Source of the DNA: Maratus speciosus
Taxonomy: Eukaryota > Arthropoda > Arachnida > Araneae > Salticidae
DNA: 64,000 bases
NCBI GenBank assembly: GCA_963932465.1
Contig: OZ010799.1
Location: 279,035,164-279,099,163, forward strand
Direction of reading: 5' to 3'
This document shows positions 23,206 through 34,048 of this stretch, in pieces (position 1 is the first letter of the stretch; every line of letters starts with the position of its first letter). The notes beneath the pieces are model-generated. The model was not told the DNA's origin. It was given only the letters and a program-made list of their open reading frames with translations, and searched no databases. Both the position numbers and the translations under genes were made by a program.

Positions 23206-23234
23206 CTGTGTGTGTGTGTGAGAGAGAGAGAGAG
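23165..23234. repeat. compound microsatellite (CA)n(TA)n(TG)n(AG)n
   Basis: Consecutive dinucleotide runs: CA at about 23165-23186, TA to 23205, TG to 23220 and AG to 23234. Confidence 0.95.
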
Positions 23235-23818
23235 TATATAATATAAATATATAACTTTATATTAAAAATGGTGAATAATATGAAAGCAAACTAAAATAAT
23301 ACAAATCGATAATTTAGCATACATTTATTAAGCACGTAACATCAGATCGGCGACTTTCAGTGATAAAATATTTATACAATAGTATGTTTATTCCGGATAG
23401 AATGTTACATCCGCTAGAATGAGTAATATACAGTCGGCTCTCGTTAATTCGAACTCGTCGGGACCTCAAGAAATGTCCGAATTATGGAAAGTATGAGAGG
23501 AAGTCATGTTTAAAGGGATACTATTATAAAGGAATTAGTGTTATTATTTTTTTTTTAATTTCGGATGTTATCGTTAGAATGACTTAATATTAAATTAAAA
23601 GATATAAATACATAAAATAATTAATAATATTAAAATAATATAAATAAAGCATACAAATTAATAATACACTATAAAACAACTGCATTTACAATTACATTTT
23701 AATTGTACTATAATTTTCTTACCTGAAATTAGATGAACATTTAAGAAATTATATACACTTATTTATCATTTCTATGAAAAAAATTATCAATTGTTGTTTG
23801 CTTAGTCCTATTCATTTT

Positions 23819-25112
23819 TTACTTTTTAGCCAGTTTTTCTATTTGTAACAAACAGTTGATTTCTTTATCCGATGACGGCTGCATCAGGATAAATGTACGC
23901 AAACACTCAATTGATTGTGCAATTGACTTTTCTGTGGGTAAGGAAAGCACTTGGGATATTGTAGCAGAATCGCCAGAATCCGATTACATCTCATCATTGC
24001 ATTTTTCGTGATTTGTTTCAACAATTTCTTCCAAGGTTAAGGGTCCAGATACTTCTAAACTATTGTCGGCTTAAACATACTCTGCAAACGTAATATCGCA
24101 CTGGAACTTTTCAAAAAAGTATAGAAATTCTATTTCTTCGAAAGGTCTGTCGTTTTCGTCATTTGCATTACCACCACTCTTTTTAGATGGATGGATAAAA
24201 ACGGCATGTCGAAAGCATTTTTCTATTGTTTCAGGTTGTACGGCGTCCCAAGTCGCTTATAAATCGTTGATGGCCGTGAGTAATGTTATGTCGTAGCTTT
24301 CTTTAAGGTAAATCGAAAATAAAATTTGTTCTAGAACACTTTTGCGATAATGAGTTTTTAAATTTTGAATTATTCCTTGGTACATCGGTTGCAGTTGTGC
24401 TGTAGTATTAGGAGGTAAATATTAAATCTTTATAGAGCTCAGTGTTGGTAGTTTACAATGACTCTGCACATTATCTAGCAGCAATAGAATTTTTCTGTTT
24501 TCACGAGAAATTTTTTTATCCAGTTCTTTTAACCAACTGATGCAGATCTCACGCGTCATCCAGGCTTTCGAATTTGCCACAAAATAAACAGGCAGTGTTT
24601 TAACTCCTTTGAAGCAACGTGGATTAGTTTATTTACCAATAATTAACAATTTTAACTTCCCACTTCTATCCATATTGGCACCTACCATCACAGTTATCCT
24701 GTCTTTTCTAGGTTTATCACTTGTGCACGTTTCACCTTTAAATGTTAAAGTCTTATTAGGAAGAAGTTTATAAAACAACCCTGTTTCATCAACAGGTCTT
24801 TCATTGCATAAGTAGAAATAAGTTCGGGTAGCTTTTCGCAGAATTCCTTGCAAGCAGCGATGTCTACAGCACCAATTTCACAACACACAGTTTTGTGTAC
24901 GATGTTATTTCGGTGCTTAAAACGTGTCTGCCATTCTTTGCTACAATTGAAATTTTTAATACCCATGAGTAGTGCAAGTTCTTTTGCTTTAGCTGTCAAT
25001 ATAGGTCCAAAAGGTGCATTTCTTGCCAATGCATCCTTTGCTCATAACAGTAAAGCTTCCTCTAAATCCTCATGGGCTGCTGTTCTCATACGTTTTCGTC
25101 CTTTAGCAAATC
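23819..25112 (-). pseudogene. Tigger transposase, main (C-terminal) part
   Basis: Relic of the DDE transposase of the Tigger/pogo family. Seen in order: a second DNA-binding helix region (GPILTAKAKELALLMGIKNF ... SKEWQTRFKHRNNI), the first catalytic aspartate in DETGLFYKLLPNKTL, then DKPRKDRITVMVGANMDRSG, a second aspartate in LLLLDN, and a low-complexity tail ending at a stop at 23819. Frameshifts (one near 24795) and stops break it. The missing N terminus is at 33337-33509, across the BEL insertion. Confidence 0.88.
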
Positions 25113-25117
25113 TTTCC

Positions 25118-25768
25118 TGGACGATCAGTACGATTGTCGAGGGAAAAAACTCGTTACCTTGGCAACCGAGTAACTGACGTAAAAGCGTGACGTCAGTCTC
25201 TACAGGTACAATCTTAAAAACCCAAAACAGTCTGGATTCGAATGTTGATAATGAACGTACGTGCATTCTTTTACTCGCTTGATTCGATGAATTAATTATT
25301 CGGCGTGATGTTAGATATTTACCTGTATTCCTTTACCGCAAGTCTAGTCAAGAATAAGTCAACATTCAAAGGTTTTAATTCAACTCACCCACGTTGGTCG
25401 ATGTTATGACCATTTTATTCTTCTTAACTATAATTCTCATCTTTCAGATCAGTATACTATGTTGTATTGAAATTCTCATTCAAATTGAATTATTCGTCGA
25501 CGTTTAGTGTGATCTGTATAATAAAAAATGTGCCTTCATGCAGCTTCTCTGTTTTATCAGTGTCTGCCTGAATTCCTGGGAAAATGGGGTAAGTAACGCC
25601 AATTTAACCTTCATTCTAAATTCTAATAATGACAACTCGCAGTTTTTGTTTTAAAATCGAATCGTGAATTGAATTCTGTTAAGTCATATTCTTTTGTCAG
25701 ATTATTCATATTTCTTTCCCTAATTTAAATTCGAGTTATTCAAAATTAATCCTTAAATATTCTATCTA
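25118..25768 (+). repeat. BEL/Pao 5' LTR
   Basis: 651 bp, starts TGGACGATCAGTACGATTGT and ends TATTCTATCTA, where the partner LTR has TATTCTATCCA. It differs from the 3' LTR by scattered substitutions and small indels, a low few percent by eye. Confidence 0.9.
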
Positions 25769-25775
25769 TAAATTT

Positions 25776-25793
25776 TGGTCCGTATCGAGCCTG
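25776..25793 (+). other. BEL/Pao primer binding site (candidate)
   Basis: TGGTCCGTATCGAGCC lies seven bases after the 5' LTR. The leading TGG fits pairing with a tRNA 3' CCA end. I could not name the tRNA. Confidence 0.5.
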
Positions 25794-26007
25794 AGCTACG
25801 ATGGAATCTGTTCTCAAGTAGTAGCTGTCAATTAATTTATCTGTGCTAGATGTAACGTAAAAAAAAAGTAAAAACGGTTGTGTTTATTTATTCAATTCTT
25901 GTTTATTTTCTATATTTTGTATATTATGGTGCATTTTGTATGAGATTGTGTAATTTTCGTATTTTTATGTTATTCAACGATGTTATGTTTATTTGTAATT
26001 ATTAAAA

Positions 26008-28800
26008 ATGACTAAACAAACTAAACAGGAGCTGTATTTTGAGCGAATTTGTAAGGAAATAGATGTAATTAAAGATAAAGTTCAAAATGCGAATTCAGAT
26101 GAGCAGGCAAAAATTAAAGTTTTGAAATCGAAAATATCTTCTTATGAAAATACTCTTGCGCAAGCATTTGATAAACTTTCGCCGAAAGAAAATAATGAGA
26201 ATTTGGATACTTTTTTGAAGTATCAGGGAATTATTTGTGATTTGTTAGTCGATTTAGAGGAGAAAACCAAAGTTGATTCTCCGACGGAAATTCGTGTAGA
26301 AACTCAAAGTAAACAGAATTATTCGCAAGTTAAATTGCCCAAATTCGATATTCCCCATTTTTACGGCGATTCGGAACAATGGATTTTGTTTAAAGAATTA
26401 TTTCAGTCTACGATTTTGGGGAATGAAAATTTGTGTGATATTGAGAAATTACAATATTTACATTCTTGTGTTTGCGGACATGCCGCAAAATTAATTCGAG
26501 GATTTTCTTTAAAAGGAGAAAATTTAGTTCAGTGTTGGGATTTGTTAAGTCAAAGATATGAAAATAAAAGACAATTGGCATTAAGTCAAATAAATAAAAT
26601 ATTTTCGATAAAGATTATTAAAGCTAGTAATTCAAAATCCTTGTTAGAATTGCTAGATACAAGTAATGAAGCAATTCGGAATTTGAAAATTTTGGGATTA
26701 GAATCTAATGCTTTGAGTGATTTAATGTTAATAAATTTTATGTTGAATAAATTAGATCAGCCTCTCAAACAAAGATGGGAATTGTTGTTAGACAATGATA
26801 AAATACCAGATATGGATTTATTTCGAAAATTTATTGAGCGGGCAGCTAGAAGTGTAGAGGAGTCAAAATGCACTAAAGTAGTGTCTAAATTCAATTTCGC
26901 AAAAAAGCCTCTAGATGCTAGTCGAGTCAAAACCAACGTAATGAACAGCGCGTTTGTTAGGAACGGTAATAACTGCCTATTATGTAATGAAAGCCATGCG
27001 TTATTCAAATGTCCTTTATTTAATTCAAAACCAGTGAATCGGAGGAGGTGGAAAATCGTTGAATTAAACAAATTATGTGAAAATTGTCTGAGACAAAACC
27101 ATCAAGTAGGGCAGTGTAGAATTAATGTTAAATGCAAAAATTTTTCCAAAATGCATCATACATTATTACATGTGTATACGACTAGTCAAACTAATAGAGA
27201 GTTTGTTAATGATAATTCACCAGAAATTTCTGTTTCTAATAGTGCGCAGTGCCATTCCTCTTTGCAGAATTATAATGTCTTATTATCTACCGCTCTTATT
27301 AATGTAAAATCTAGCACAGGTAATGTTATTCAGTGCAGAGCACTTATTGACAACGCTTCTCAAAATTCTTTAATCTCAAAAAATTGTGTAGAAAGATTGA
27401 ATTTGCCTGTAGGTAGAACGAACCATAGGCTTGTAGGTATAAATGGCATTTCGGCTGAAACCTGCCTAAATTTCACTGAATTTAATTACTCGCCATATTT
27501 TGAAAATAATTACAATTCTTTAAAAGCCCTTGTAGTCAATCAGGTTACTACCCCACTCCCTAACTTCAGGCTTGAAAGGCATTCATGGCCGCACATGGCA
27601 AACTTACAGCTGGCGGATACTGAGTTTCATATCTCCAAATCAATCGACATTCTGCTAGGAGCAGATGTTTTTGCACATCTGTTATTAGGGTCACCTATTT
27701 TTGGACAATCTGGTGAGCCCGTTGCAATCCCAACTCAACTGGGATATATTCTAAGTGATCCAGTACCATATTCGTTTAAACCGGCCACGACCGTGGTCGG
27801 CCATTCAGTAGACTTGACTGATTTTTTCAACTCAGAGTCTGTTCCTCAATCTAAGGAGTTTACTAAGCCATTTGCTGCTGAATTAATCTATCACGCTTCT
27901 ACTCACCGTAATTCTGAAGGTAGGTATATTGTTAAATTGCCTCTCATGAATAATTTTGAATTGGGAGATAGTACTGCACAAGCTTTGAAAACATTTCACG
28001 CATTGGAAAATAGACTTTCAAAAAATCCTACTTTAAAAAAGCAGTACATTGCTTTTATGGATGAATATCGCGAACTCGGCCACATGAAATTATTAAAAGC
28101 TGAGGAATTAAACATTAAACCTAACTATTTTTTACCTCATAATGCTGTTATAAATCAGAACAGTTCCACAACAAAATTAAGAGTTGTTTTCAATGCGTCG
28201 GCCAAGACGTCTAATGGCCAATCCCTTAATTCGGTCCTCCTTAAAGGGCCAAAATTACAAACCAGTATTTTTGGTAACTTAATCAAGTTTAGACTGCATA
28301 AAGTTGTTATATCAGCCGACATCGAAAAGATGTACCGTCAAATCCTAGTCTCCGAGGAAGACACCCATTTACAAAGAATTTTCTGGCGAAAAGATCCCTC
28401 TGATCCGTTGCTGGTGTACCCACTAAAAACTGTTACTTATGGAACTTCTTGTGCCCCATTCTTAGCTCTACGAACTATTCAGCAATTATGCGATGATGAG
28501 AAAATTAATTTTCCTATTGCGTCCAGTATAGCACAAACCCATATGTATGTTGATGACTTTTTAGGTGGTACAGAGTCTATTGAATCAGCTCAAACTCTCA
28601 TTGGTGATTTCCAAAGTTTATTTCAAAGAGGTGGTTTCCAACTGAGAAAATGGGCCTCCAACGAACCCCTTGCTATTGAACATTTGCCAGATTCCTTAAA
28701 GGCAAGCAGCTTAACACATTCTTTAAATCCTGATTCATCCCAGAGGATTCTCGGACTAGAGTGGAACCGGAAACAGATTCACTACGTGTACAAGTTGTAG
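26008..28800 (+). CDS. BEL/Pao Gag-Pol polyprotein, first part (Gag, protease, RT)
   Basis: 930 residues. The N-terminal coiled region is followed by a DUF1759-type Gag (KLPKFDIPHFYGDSEQWILF near residues 110-130). Then come cysteine/histidine knuckles (CLLCNESHALFKC, CENCLRQNHQVGQC) and a DUF1758-type aspartic protease near residue 450. Its active site reads ALIDNASQNS instead of the usual D-S/T-G, so activity is doubtful. RT follows, with RVVFNASAKTSNGQSLN, VVISADIEKMYRQI and the YVDD catalytic box at residues 847-850. The frame ends early after LGLEWN because of a one-base loss around 28765-28770; the connection domain continues in another frame. The start is the first ATG after a long leader. 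Confidence 0.93.
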   Translation: MTKQTKQELYFERICKEIDVIKDKVQNANSDEQAKIKVLKSKISSYENTLAQAFDKLSPKENNENLDTFLKYQGIICDLLVDLEEKTKVDSPTEIRVETQSKQNYSQVKLPKFDIPHFYGDSEQWILFKELFQSTILGNENLCDIEKLQYLHSCVCGHAAKLIRGFSLKGENLVQCWDLLSQRYENKRQLALSQINKIFSIKIIKASNSKSLLELLDTSNEAIRNLKILGLESNALSDLMLINFMLNKLDQPLKQRWELLLDNDKIPDMDLFRKFIERAARSVEESKCTKVVSKFNFAKKPLDASRVKTNVMNSAFVRNGNNCLLCNESHALFKCPLFNSKPVNRRRWKIVELNKLCENCLRQNHQVGQCRINVKCKNFSKMHHTLLHVYTTSQTNREFVNDNSPEISVSNSAQCHSSLQNYNVLLSTALINVKSSTGNVIQCRALIDNASQNSLISKNCVERLNLPVGRTNHRLVGINGISAETCLNFTEFNYSPYFENNYNSLKALVVNQVTTPLPNFRLERHSWPHMANLQLADTEFHISKSIDILLGADVFAHLLLGSPIFGQSGEPVAIPTQLGYILSDPVPYSFKPATTVVGHSVDLTDFFNSESVPQSKEFTKPFAAELIYHASTHRNSEGRYIVKLPLMNNFELGDSTAQALKTFHALENRLSKNPTLKKQYIAFMDEYRELGHMKLLKAEELNIKPNYFLPHNAVINQNSSTTKLRVVFNASAKTSNGQSLNSVLLKGPKLQTSIFGNLIKFRLHKVVISADIEKMYRQILVSEEDTHLQRIFWRKDPSDPLLVYPLKTVTYGTSCAPFLALRTIQQLCDDEKINFPIASSIAQTHMYVDDFLGGTESIESAQTLIGDFQSLFQRGGFQLRKWASNEPLAIEHLPDSLKASSLTHSLNPDSSQRILGLEWNRKQIHYVYKL

Positions 28801-29307
28801 AAATGCCTAATGCACACACTAAATGGCAATTATTATCAATAATTGCGCGTATTTTTGATCCTTTGGGTCTTTTGTCACCTTCCATTGTTATGTTAAAAAT
28901 CTTATTGCAAGAAGTGTGGAAGGCAGACTTGAAGTGGGATGATCCTCTTCCCTTAGTTATTCTAGAGACGTGGAATAGATTCTATTCTGAAATAAATGCT
29001 TTTAATTCTATTCACATTCCACGATTTATGAATTTCAGCACCTCATCACCTTTCGAACTCCATGGGTTCTGTGATGCCTCTATACGTGCATACGCTGCGG
29101 TTGTCTTGTATAAAAACCTTTAATCCTGTCACGGTAATGCTAGTTGCTGCTAAAACAAGAATAGCGCCCACCAGTGCAATAACATTGCCAAGGTTAGAGC
29201 TATCTTCAGCTCTTTTGCTAGCAAACCTTATTCAAGTTGTGCAAGATGCATTACCTAACGCTATCCACGGAACACTCTTGTGGACCGATTCGACCATTAC
29301 ATTAAGC
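28761..29307 (+). pseudogene. BEL/Pao Pol: RT connection and first half of RNase H
   Basis: Continues the polyprotein in a shifted frame: IIARIFDPLGLLSPSIVMLK (Peptidase_A17-type region), then the RNase H start FELHGFCDASIRAYAAVVLY with its aspartate. A second frameshift lies in an A5 run near 29110-29116. The next frame carries LVAAKTRIAPTSAITLPRLE and LLWTDSTITLS. The LINE insertion cuts the domain at about 29307. Confidence 0.88.
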
Positions 29308-30878
29308 TTTTACTTTTACTTTTACTGCCCGAGAGAGACTGCTCAGACTAGGAAGTGAGTCTGTAGAGCATAGGTTGTCCCTCCCGGTCCCCTTTATTGA
29401 GGTCTAAAAAAAAAAAAAGGTTACAAATTTCAGCCGAGGCTGAGCCCGCCAATACGCGCGACAGAAGGCGGAGTGGTATATATAAGATATAAAAAAAGTT
29501 ACATTAGCAAGCTTTGTGAAACAAACATAAGGACATTAAATAATGCAGTGTTATACAAAGTTAGACAATATTATACAAGTTGCTGCGACCCAACATTGGG
29601 TACTGAATAAGGGAGAATCCAAGTCTCTGTCTCAGTGATGGAGTAAAACTGAAAGGTTACATAAGAAGTTGAAGATGTTTTTAAGCTTTGAGAGCAAAAT
29701 CGGGCGCGATAAAATATTTGCTAACCAACCAACTGGAAGAACAGGAGGACGGCGGATATGCCAGCGAGCTGTTAAAGGACAATTATAGAAATAATGAGAG
29801 GCAACAGAATCATCACCGCACTCACATAGAGGAGAAAGGGCTCTTTTGAACTTGAAGAGGTATGCTCCAAAAGGACCATGACCGGTAAGGAAAGCTGTGG
29901 TAGATGGAGGGAGCAGCAGAAGATCCAAAGCTACCACTGGGACAAGATCATAGGTATATCTACCCTTATCTGAGTAGTCCCAGTAATCCTGCCATTTTTT
30001 CATAAAATGAGCGCGAAGATGTCTTTTGATGTGTGAGTGCGGTACTGGAAGTGAAAAATCAACTGATGGTTTAGCAGTTGCCTCCTTTGCCAACATATCT
30101 GCCGTTTCATTTCCCAGGATACCCTTATGGGCTGAAAAGTGGCTTAAATAGGTTTTCCAGAGAAGATTTTTGAGAAGTGATTTAATCTCAATAACATCGG
30201 GATTTGTTGAGCCAAACGAACAGATAGCCTGCAGGCTTGAAAGACTATCGCTAAAAACTGGAATTAAAAAAATTTGGTTTTGTTGAGAAATCCACTCTAA
30301 AGCTTTAAAGATGGCAAAGAGTTCGGCTTGGAAAATGGAATTATTGTTATCCAGCCTGCAAGACCAACGATGAGTCACTTCACTCCCTTTCGTAGCGCAG
30401 AAAGCTGCACCTACTCCGGTAACAGTGCGTGAGCTATCGGTGAAGACCATAACATTTTGAGTGGGAGAGTAAGAATTTATAGTCGGGTTTACTTGTAGGT
30501 GGGAAGTCTCATCTGCCGGATGAAACTGCCAGCCAAGAGTCTTACGCTGAATCATCATTTGTGGAAAATACTGCTGTGAGATAGCTTCATTCTCCAAATG
30601 GATGATGTTGCTTTCAGTGAACTCATATTTTATGGTAATGGAAATGGGAGGAATACCTGTCAAGATATTGAGAGCATCACTGGGAATGGTTCTATATCCC
30701 CTAGAAATTTGCAAGAGAAACATCCTTTGTATAGAAACTAATTTATTAAGTGCTGCTTTTGTAAGATTTCCCCCCCAAATATATGCTCCATAGGTGATAA
30801 TTTTTTCAACAATAGTAGAGTACCAAATTTTTAGCATATGGCTTTTAATACCCCAAGATTTAGTGGTTAATCTTTTTG
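29308..30878 (-). mobile_element. 5'-truncated LINE (RNase H-bearing, I/R1/LOA-like group)
   Basis: Minus-strand LINE fragment inserted in the BEL RNase H coding region. Its 3' end carries a short TAAAAG/GTAAAA repeat tail (29308-29326), typical of I-group elements that end in simple repeats. BEL coding resumes directly after it, and the junctions share AGC, so the target duplication is 3 bp at most. The 3' UTR (29327-29631) includes an A-run. The upstream 5' part, with endonuclease and RT fingers/palm, is missing. Confidence 0.88.
29632..30878 (-). CDS. LINE ORF2 C-terminal fragment (RT thumb, RNase H, zinc motif)
   Basis: An open frame of about 415 LINE residues (the first few codons upstream are BEL-derived). 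It starts in the RT thumb/connection (YSTIVEKIITYGAYIWGG, LQISRGYRTIPSDALNIL). RNase H follows with all expected acidic residues: VFTDSSRTVTGVGAAF, QAELFAIFKALEWI, VFSDSLSSLQAI and GNETADMLAKEA. Near the end, LCECGDDSVASHYFYNCPL is a C-C-H-C motif common at the C terminus of such ORFs. No stop interrupts it, so the insertion is fairly young. It has no start of its own and is only a fragment. Confidence 0.9.
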
Positions 30879-32735
30879 AGCTGGATTTTGAAACCTCCAA
30901 CCAAATGCAACCAATTCGTACTTCATCGTGCCAATAAAATCAGAGATTTGACCTCAATTGAACATTGGCCTCATATTCCTGGTAAACATAATCCAGCCGA
31001 TTGTGCAACACGGGGTCTATATCCCTATCAGTTAAAAGATTGCGAATGTTGGTGGTCTGGGCCTACTTGGCTCTACAAGTCTTCTAATCCTTTCGTTGAT
31101 GATCCATCTCCAACTTCAAACTTTGCAGTTGAGTCTTTACCCACCGAAAGTTCTTGTTTAATAAATCAACGAGAAACCGATGTAGACATTCTTACCAGAT
31201 TTTTTTCATATACAAAAGTAATCCGAGTAGTTGCTTGGATTCAAAGATTCGCCTATAACACAAAATTCCATTTAAAAAAGAAAGGGCCATTAAATGCAGT
31301 TGAACTTAACAACGCTTGTAAAACTGTCGTCATGTGGTTACAACAGTCAGCCTTTTCTGATGAAATTAATCTACTTAAAAAACACAAACCACTACCAACA
31401 TCCAGTAAATTGCTTTCTTTAAACATCTTTCTAGATGCAGATAATATTTTACGAGTTGGTGGACGCCTCAGCGAACACAACACCATGTTATTCGATTCCA
31501 AACATCCAATGCTTATCCCTAAAAACCATCCCTTAACAGAAGCTATTATCAGGTACTTTCATCTCTATAGTCTGCATGCGGGTCCTGATCAAGTTCTTTC
31601 CTTAATTCATCAAAAATTTTGGATTCCGGATGGCAGATCAACAGTTAAGAAAGAATTAAGAAAGTGTATCCGTTGCATTCGAATATCTGCCCAACCGCTT
31701 ACTCAAATCATGGGTGACTTGCCCTCGTTACGAATTAATCCTTGCAGAGCGTTCCAGCGCACCGGGATTGATTTTGCAGGACCAATCAACACAAAATGCC
31801 AACATAAACGAAAGTGTATAACTTTTAAATCCTATATCTGTCTTTTTATATGCATGTGTACCAAAGCAGTACACATTGAATTAGTTTCAGAACTTACCAC
31901 CGAAGCCTTTATGTGCACTTTACAGCGTTTCATATCACGCCGAGGACATCCAACAGACATTTATTCTGATAACGGTAAAACATTCGTTGGTGCAGCCTCA
32001 TATCTTAAAAAACTGTTCCTAATTCTCAAAGAATCAAAAGTCCAAGACTTTTGCGCACAACGCCAAATTATTTGGCATTTCATACCTCCTTATGGTCCAA
32101 ACTTTGGAGGATTATGGGAGTCTTCCATAAAGCTAGCCAAACGGCATCTAACCAAATCATGCCAATGTACTCTTATTACTTTTGAGGAACTATCCACAAC
32201 CCTATGCCTTATTGAAGCATGTATAAATTCTCGTCCACTTATTTCTTTATCAACAGACCCTAATGACTTATCCGTTTTAACTCCCGGACATTTCCTCATT
32301 GGTGATCCATTACTTGCTTTACCTGACATGTCATGTCATAATAATCCATGCATTAGTCTCTATTCCAGGTGGAAGCTGTGTACTAAGATTCGGGATAATT
32401 TCTGGCAACGCTGGACTAAAGATTATCATTAAACATTGTCCTTAAGGCATAAATGGAAAAAGGGCAATCATATTATCAAGATTGGGCAACTAGTTTTGGT
32501 AAAAGAATCTTCAATTCATCCAACTCATTGGAAGTTAGCCATGGTCGAAAACATCCATCCTGGTGCTGATGGTGTTGTCAGAGTTGTTACTATACGTACC
32601 GGTGAAGGCACATTCAAGCGTCCGATTCAGCAGATTGCTGCTTTACCTGAAGCCCACGCCGGCCCCCCGGAGGTTATGGACGATCAGTACGATTGTCGAG
32701 GGAAAAAACTCGTTACTTTGGCAACCGAGTAACTG
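30879..32735 (+). pseudogene. BEL/Pao Pol: RNase H end, integrase, DUF5641
   Basis: Continues after the LINE with the RNase H tail (ADCATRGLYPYQL region). Integrase has a zinc region (HLYSLHAGPDQVLSLIHQKF ... CIRCIR) and a catalytic core with aspartates in RTGIDFAGPI and YSDNGKTF and glutamate in GGLWESSIK. DUF5641 starts at LYSRWKLCTKIRDNFWQRW. An in-frame TAA at 32430-32432 interrupts DUF5641. The same frame then reopens (32436-32735) and runs into the 3' LTR, ending near LVTLATE. Confidence 0.92.
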
Positions 32736-33331
32736 ACGTAAAAGCGTGACGTTAGTCTCTACAGGTACAATCTTAAAAACCCAAAGCAGTCTGGATTCGA
32801 ATGTTGATAATGAACGTACGTGCATTCTTTTACTCGTTTGATTCGACGAATTAATTATTCGGCGTGATGTTAGATATTTACCTGTATTCCTTTACCGCAA
32901 GTCCAGTCAAGAATAAGTCAACATTCAAAGGTGTTTAATTCAACTCACCCACGTTGGTCGATGTTATGGCCATTTTATTCTTCGTAACTGTAATTCTCAT
33001 CTTTCAGACCAGTATACTATGTTGTATTGAAATTCTCATTCAAACTGAATTATTCGTCGACGTTTAGTGTGATCTGTATAATAAAAAATGTGCCTTTTTA
33101 TGCAGCTTCTCTGTTTTATCAGTGTCTGTCTGAATTCCTGGGAAAATGGGGTAAGTAACGCCAATTTAACCTTCATTCTAAATTCTAATAATGACAGCTC
33201 GCAGTTTTTGTTTTAAAATCGAATCGTGAATTGAATTGTGTTAAGTCATATTCTTTTGTCAGATTATTCATATTTCTTTTCCCTAATTTAAATTCGAGTT
33301 ATTCAAAATTAATCCTTAAATATTCTATCCA
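32677..33331 (+). repeat. BEL/Pao 3' LTR
   Basis: 655 bp, TGGACGATCAG start and TATTCTATCCA end, followed by the TTTCC target duplication at 33332-33336. The last codons of the polyprotein overlap its first bases. Confidence 0.9.
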
Positions 33332-33336
33332 TTTCC

Positions 33337-33509
33337 TTTTCCCATGATTTCAGGATGAATTCTTTATTTTTCAAGTAAGTAGAGAGAGTATTCTTTTTTA
33401 TTCCATATTCTGCAGCAATTTCTGTCTTAGATTTGCCACATCCTACCTTTTTAATAATTTCTACTTTAGCTACTAGAGTTAACGATTTATAACTTCCACG
33501 TGGAGCCAT
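33337..33509 (-). pseudogene. Tigger transposase, N-terminal part
   Basis: Begins ATG and reads MAPRGSYKSLTLVAKVEII followed by a CENP-B/pogo-type helix-turn-helix (KSKTEIAAEYGIKKNTLSTY). It is cut at the BEL insertion point after about 60 codons. The rest continues at 25112 downward. Confidence 0.88.
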
Positions 33510-34046
33510 ATTTTAAAGAAACAAGATCTTTTACTTTCTCAGAAAACACTTTAGCAGTAAGTAAAACCATTGACTGAAAAATTCGATCCCCACAGTGCAA
33601 GTAGAATGTAGCGTTGAAACGGGTTTCCCCTATCTTTAACAGATGTCCACCCTGTGAATTTCTCGGAATGTCACTGGGTCAAATGCTAGAGAAGGGATTA
33701 GGAAAAAGCACAACGGAAGAAGGGGCGAGGTGTCATTGATGGACAGACAGGGCGCACTAAGAAAGCGGATATCAAATGCATGGGATTATTATACTAGTTC
33801 AGAACAATTCTGACAAAAATGAAAGTAAGAAAGTTATTTCAAGGATCTGAAGTCCGTGAGAAAATAAGGAAAAATGAAAAAATGGAATTCTCGTTAGTTC
33901 GAATTAAAGAAAGTCAAGAGAAAATGAGTTCGAATAAATGAAAAGTTTTAACGTTATTCTGCCATTGAAAATTTCGGGACTTCATGTTTAGTTCGAATTA
34001 AACGAAGATTCGATTTATCCGATTTCGAATTAACGAGAGCCGACTG
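33510..34046 (-). other. Tigger 5' untranslated region and terminal repeat
   Basis: Lies between the transposase start and the right terminal inverted repeat (34024-34046). The only other signal seen is a TIR-proximal block resembling that inside the left end (TTCGAATTAA). Confidence 0.6.
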
Positions 34047-34048
34047 TA

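Larger units (their letters stand above)
25118..33331 (+). mobile_element. BEL/Pao LTR retrotransposon, interrupted by a LINE
   Basis: LTRs 25118-25768 and 32677-33331. The 5-bp target duplication TTTCC is at 25113-25117 and 33332-33336, within the Tigger transposase gene. The polyprotein order is Gag, zinc fingers, aspartic protease, RT, RNase H, integrase, DUF5641, as in the BEL/Pao lineage. A 1.6-kb LINE fragment cuts the RNase H region. Two frameshifts and one in-frame stop make it non-functional. Confidence 0.95.
23431..34046 (-). mobile_element. Tigger (pogo) DNA transposon, split by BEL/Pao element
   Basis: Termini CAGTCGGCTCTCGTTAATTC (left) and the matching reversed copy ending 34046. 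TA duplications are at 23429-23430 and 34047-34048. Without the inserted BEL element (8.2 kb plus duplication) the length is about 2.4 kb, normal for Tigger. The transposase runs on the minus strand and is cut in two near its N terminus. A second layer of insertion lies inside the BEL element. Confidence 0.92.

Noticed and set aside
23165..23234. Regulatory function for the compound microsatellite
   Set aside because: Nothing beyond dinucleotide runs is seen.
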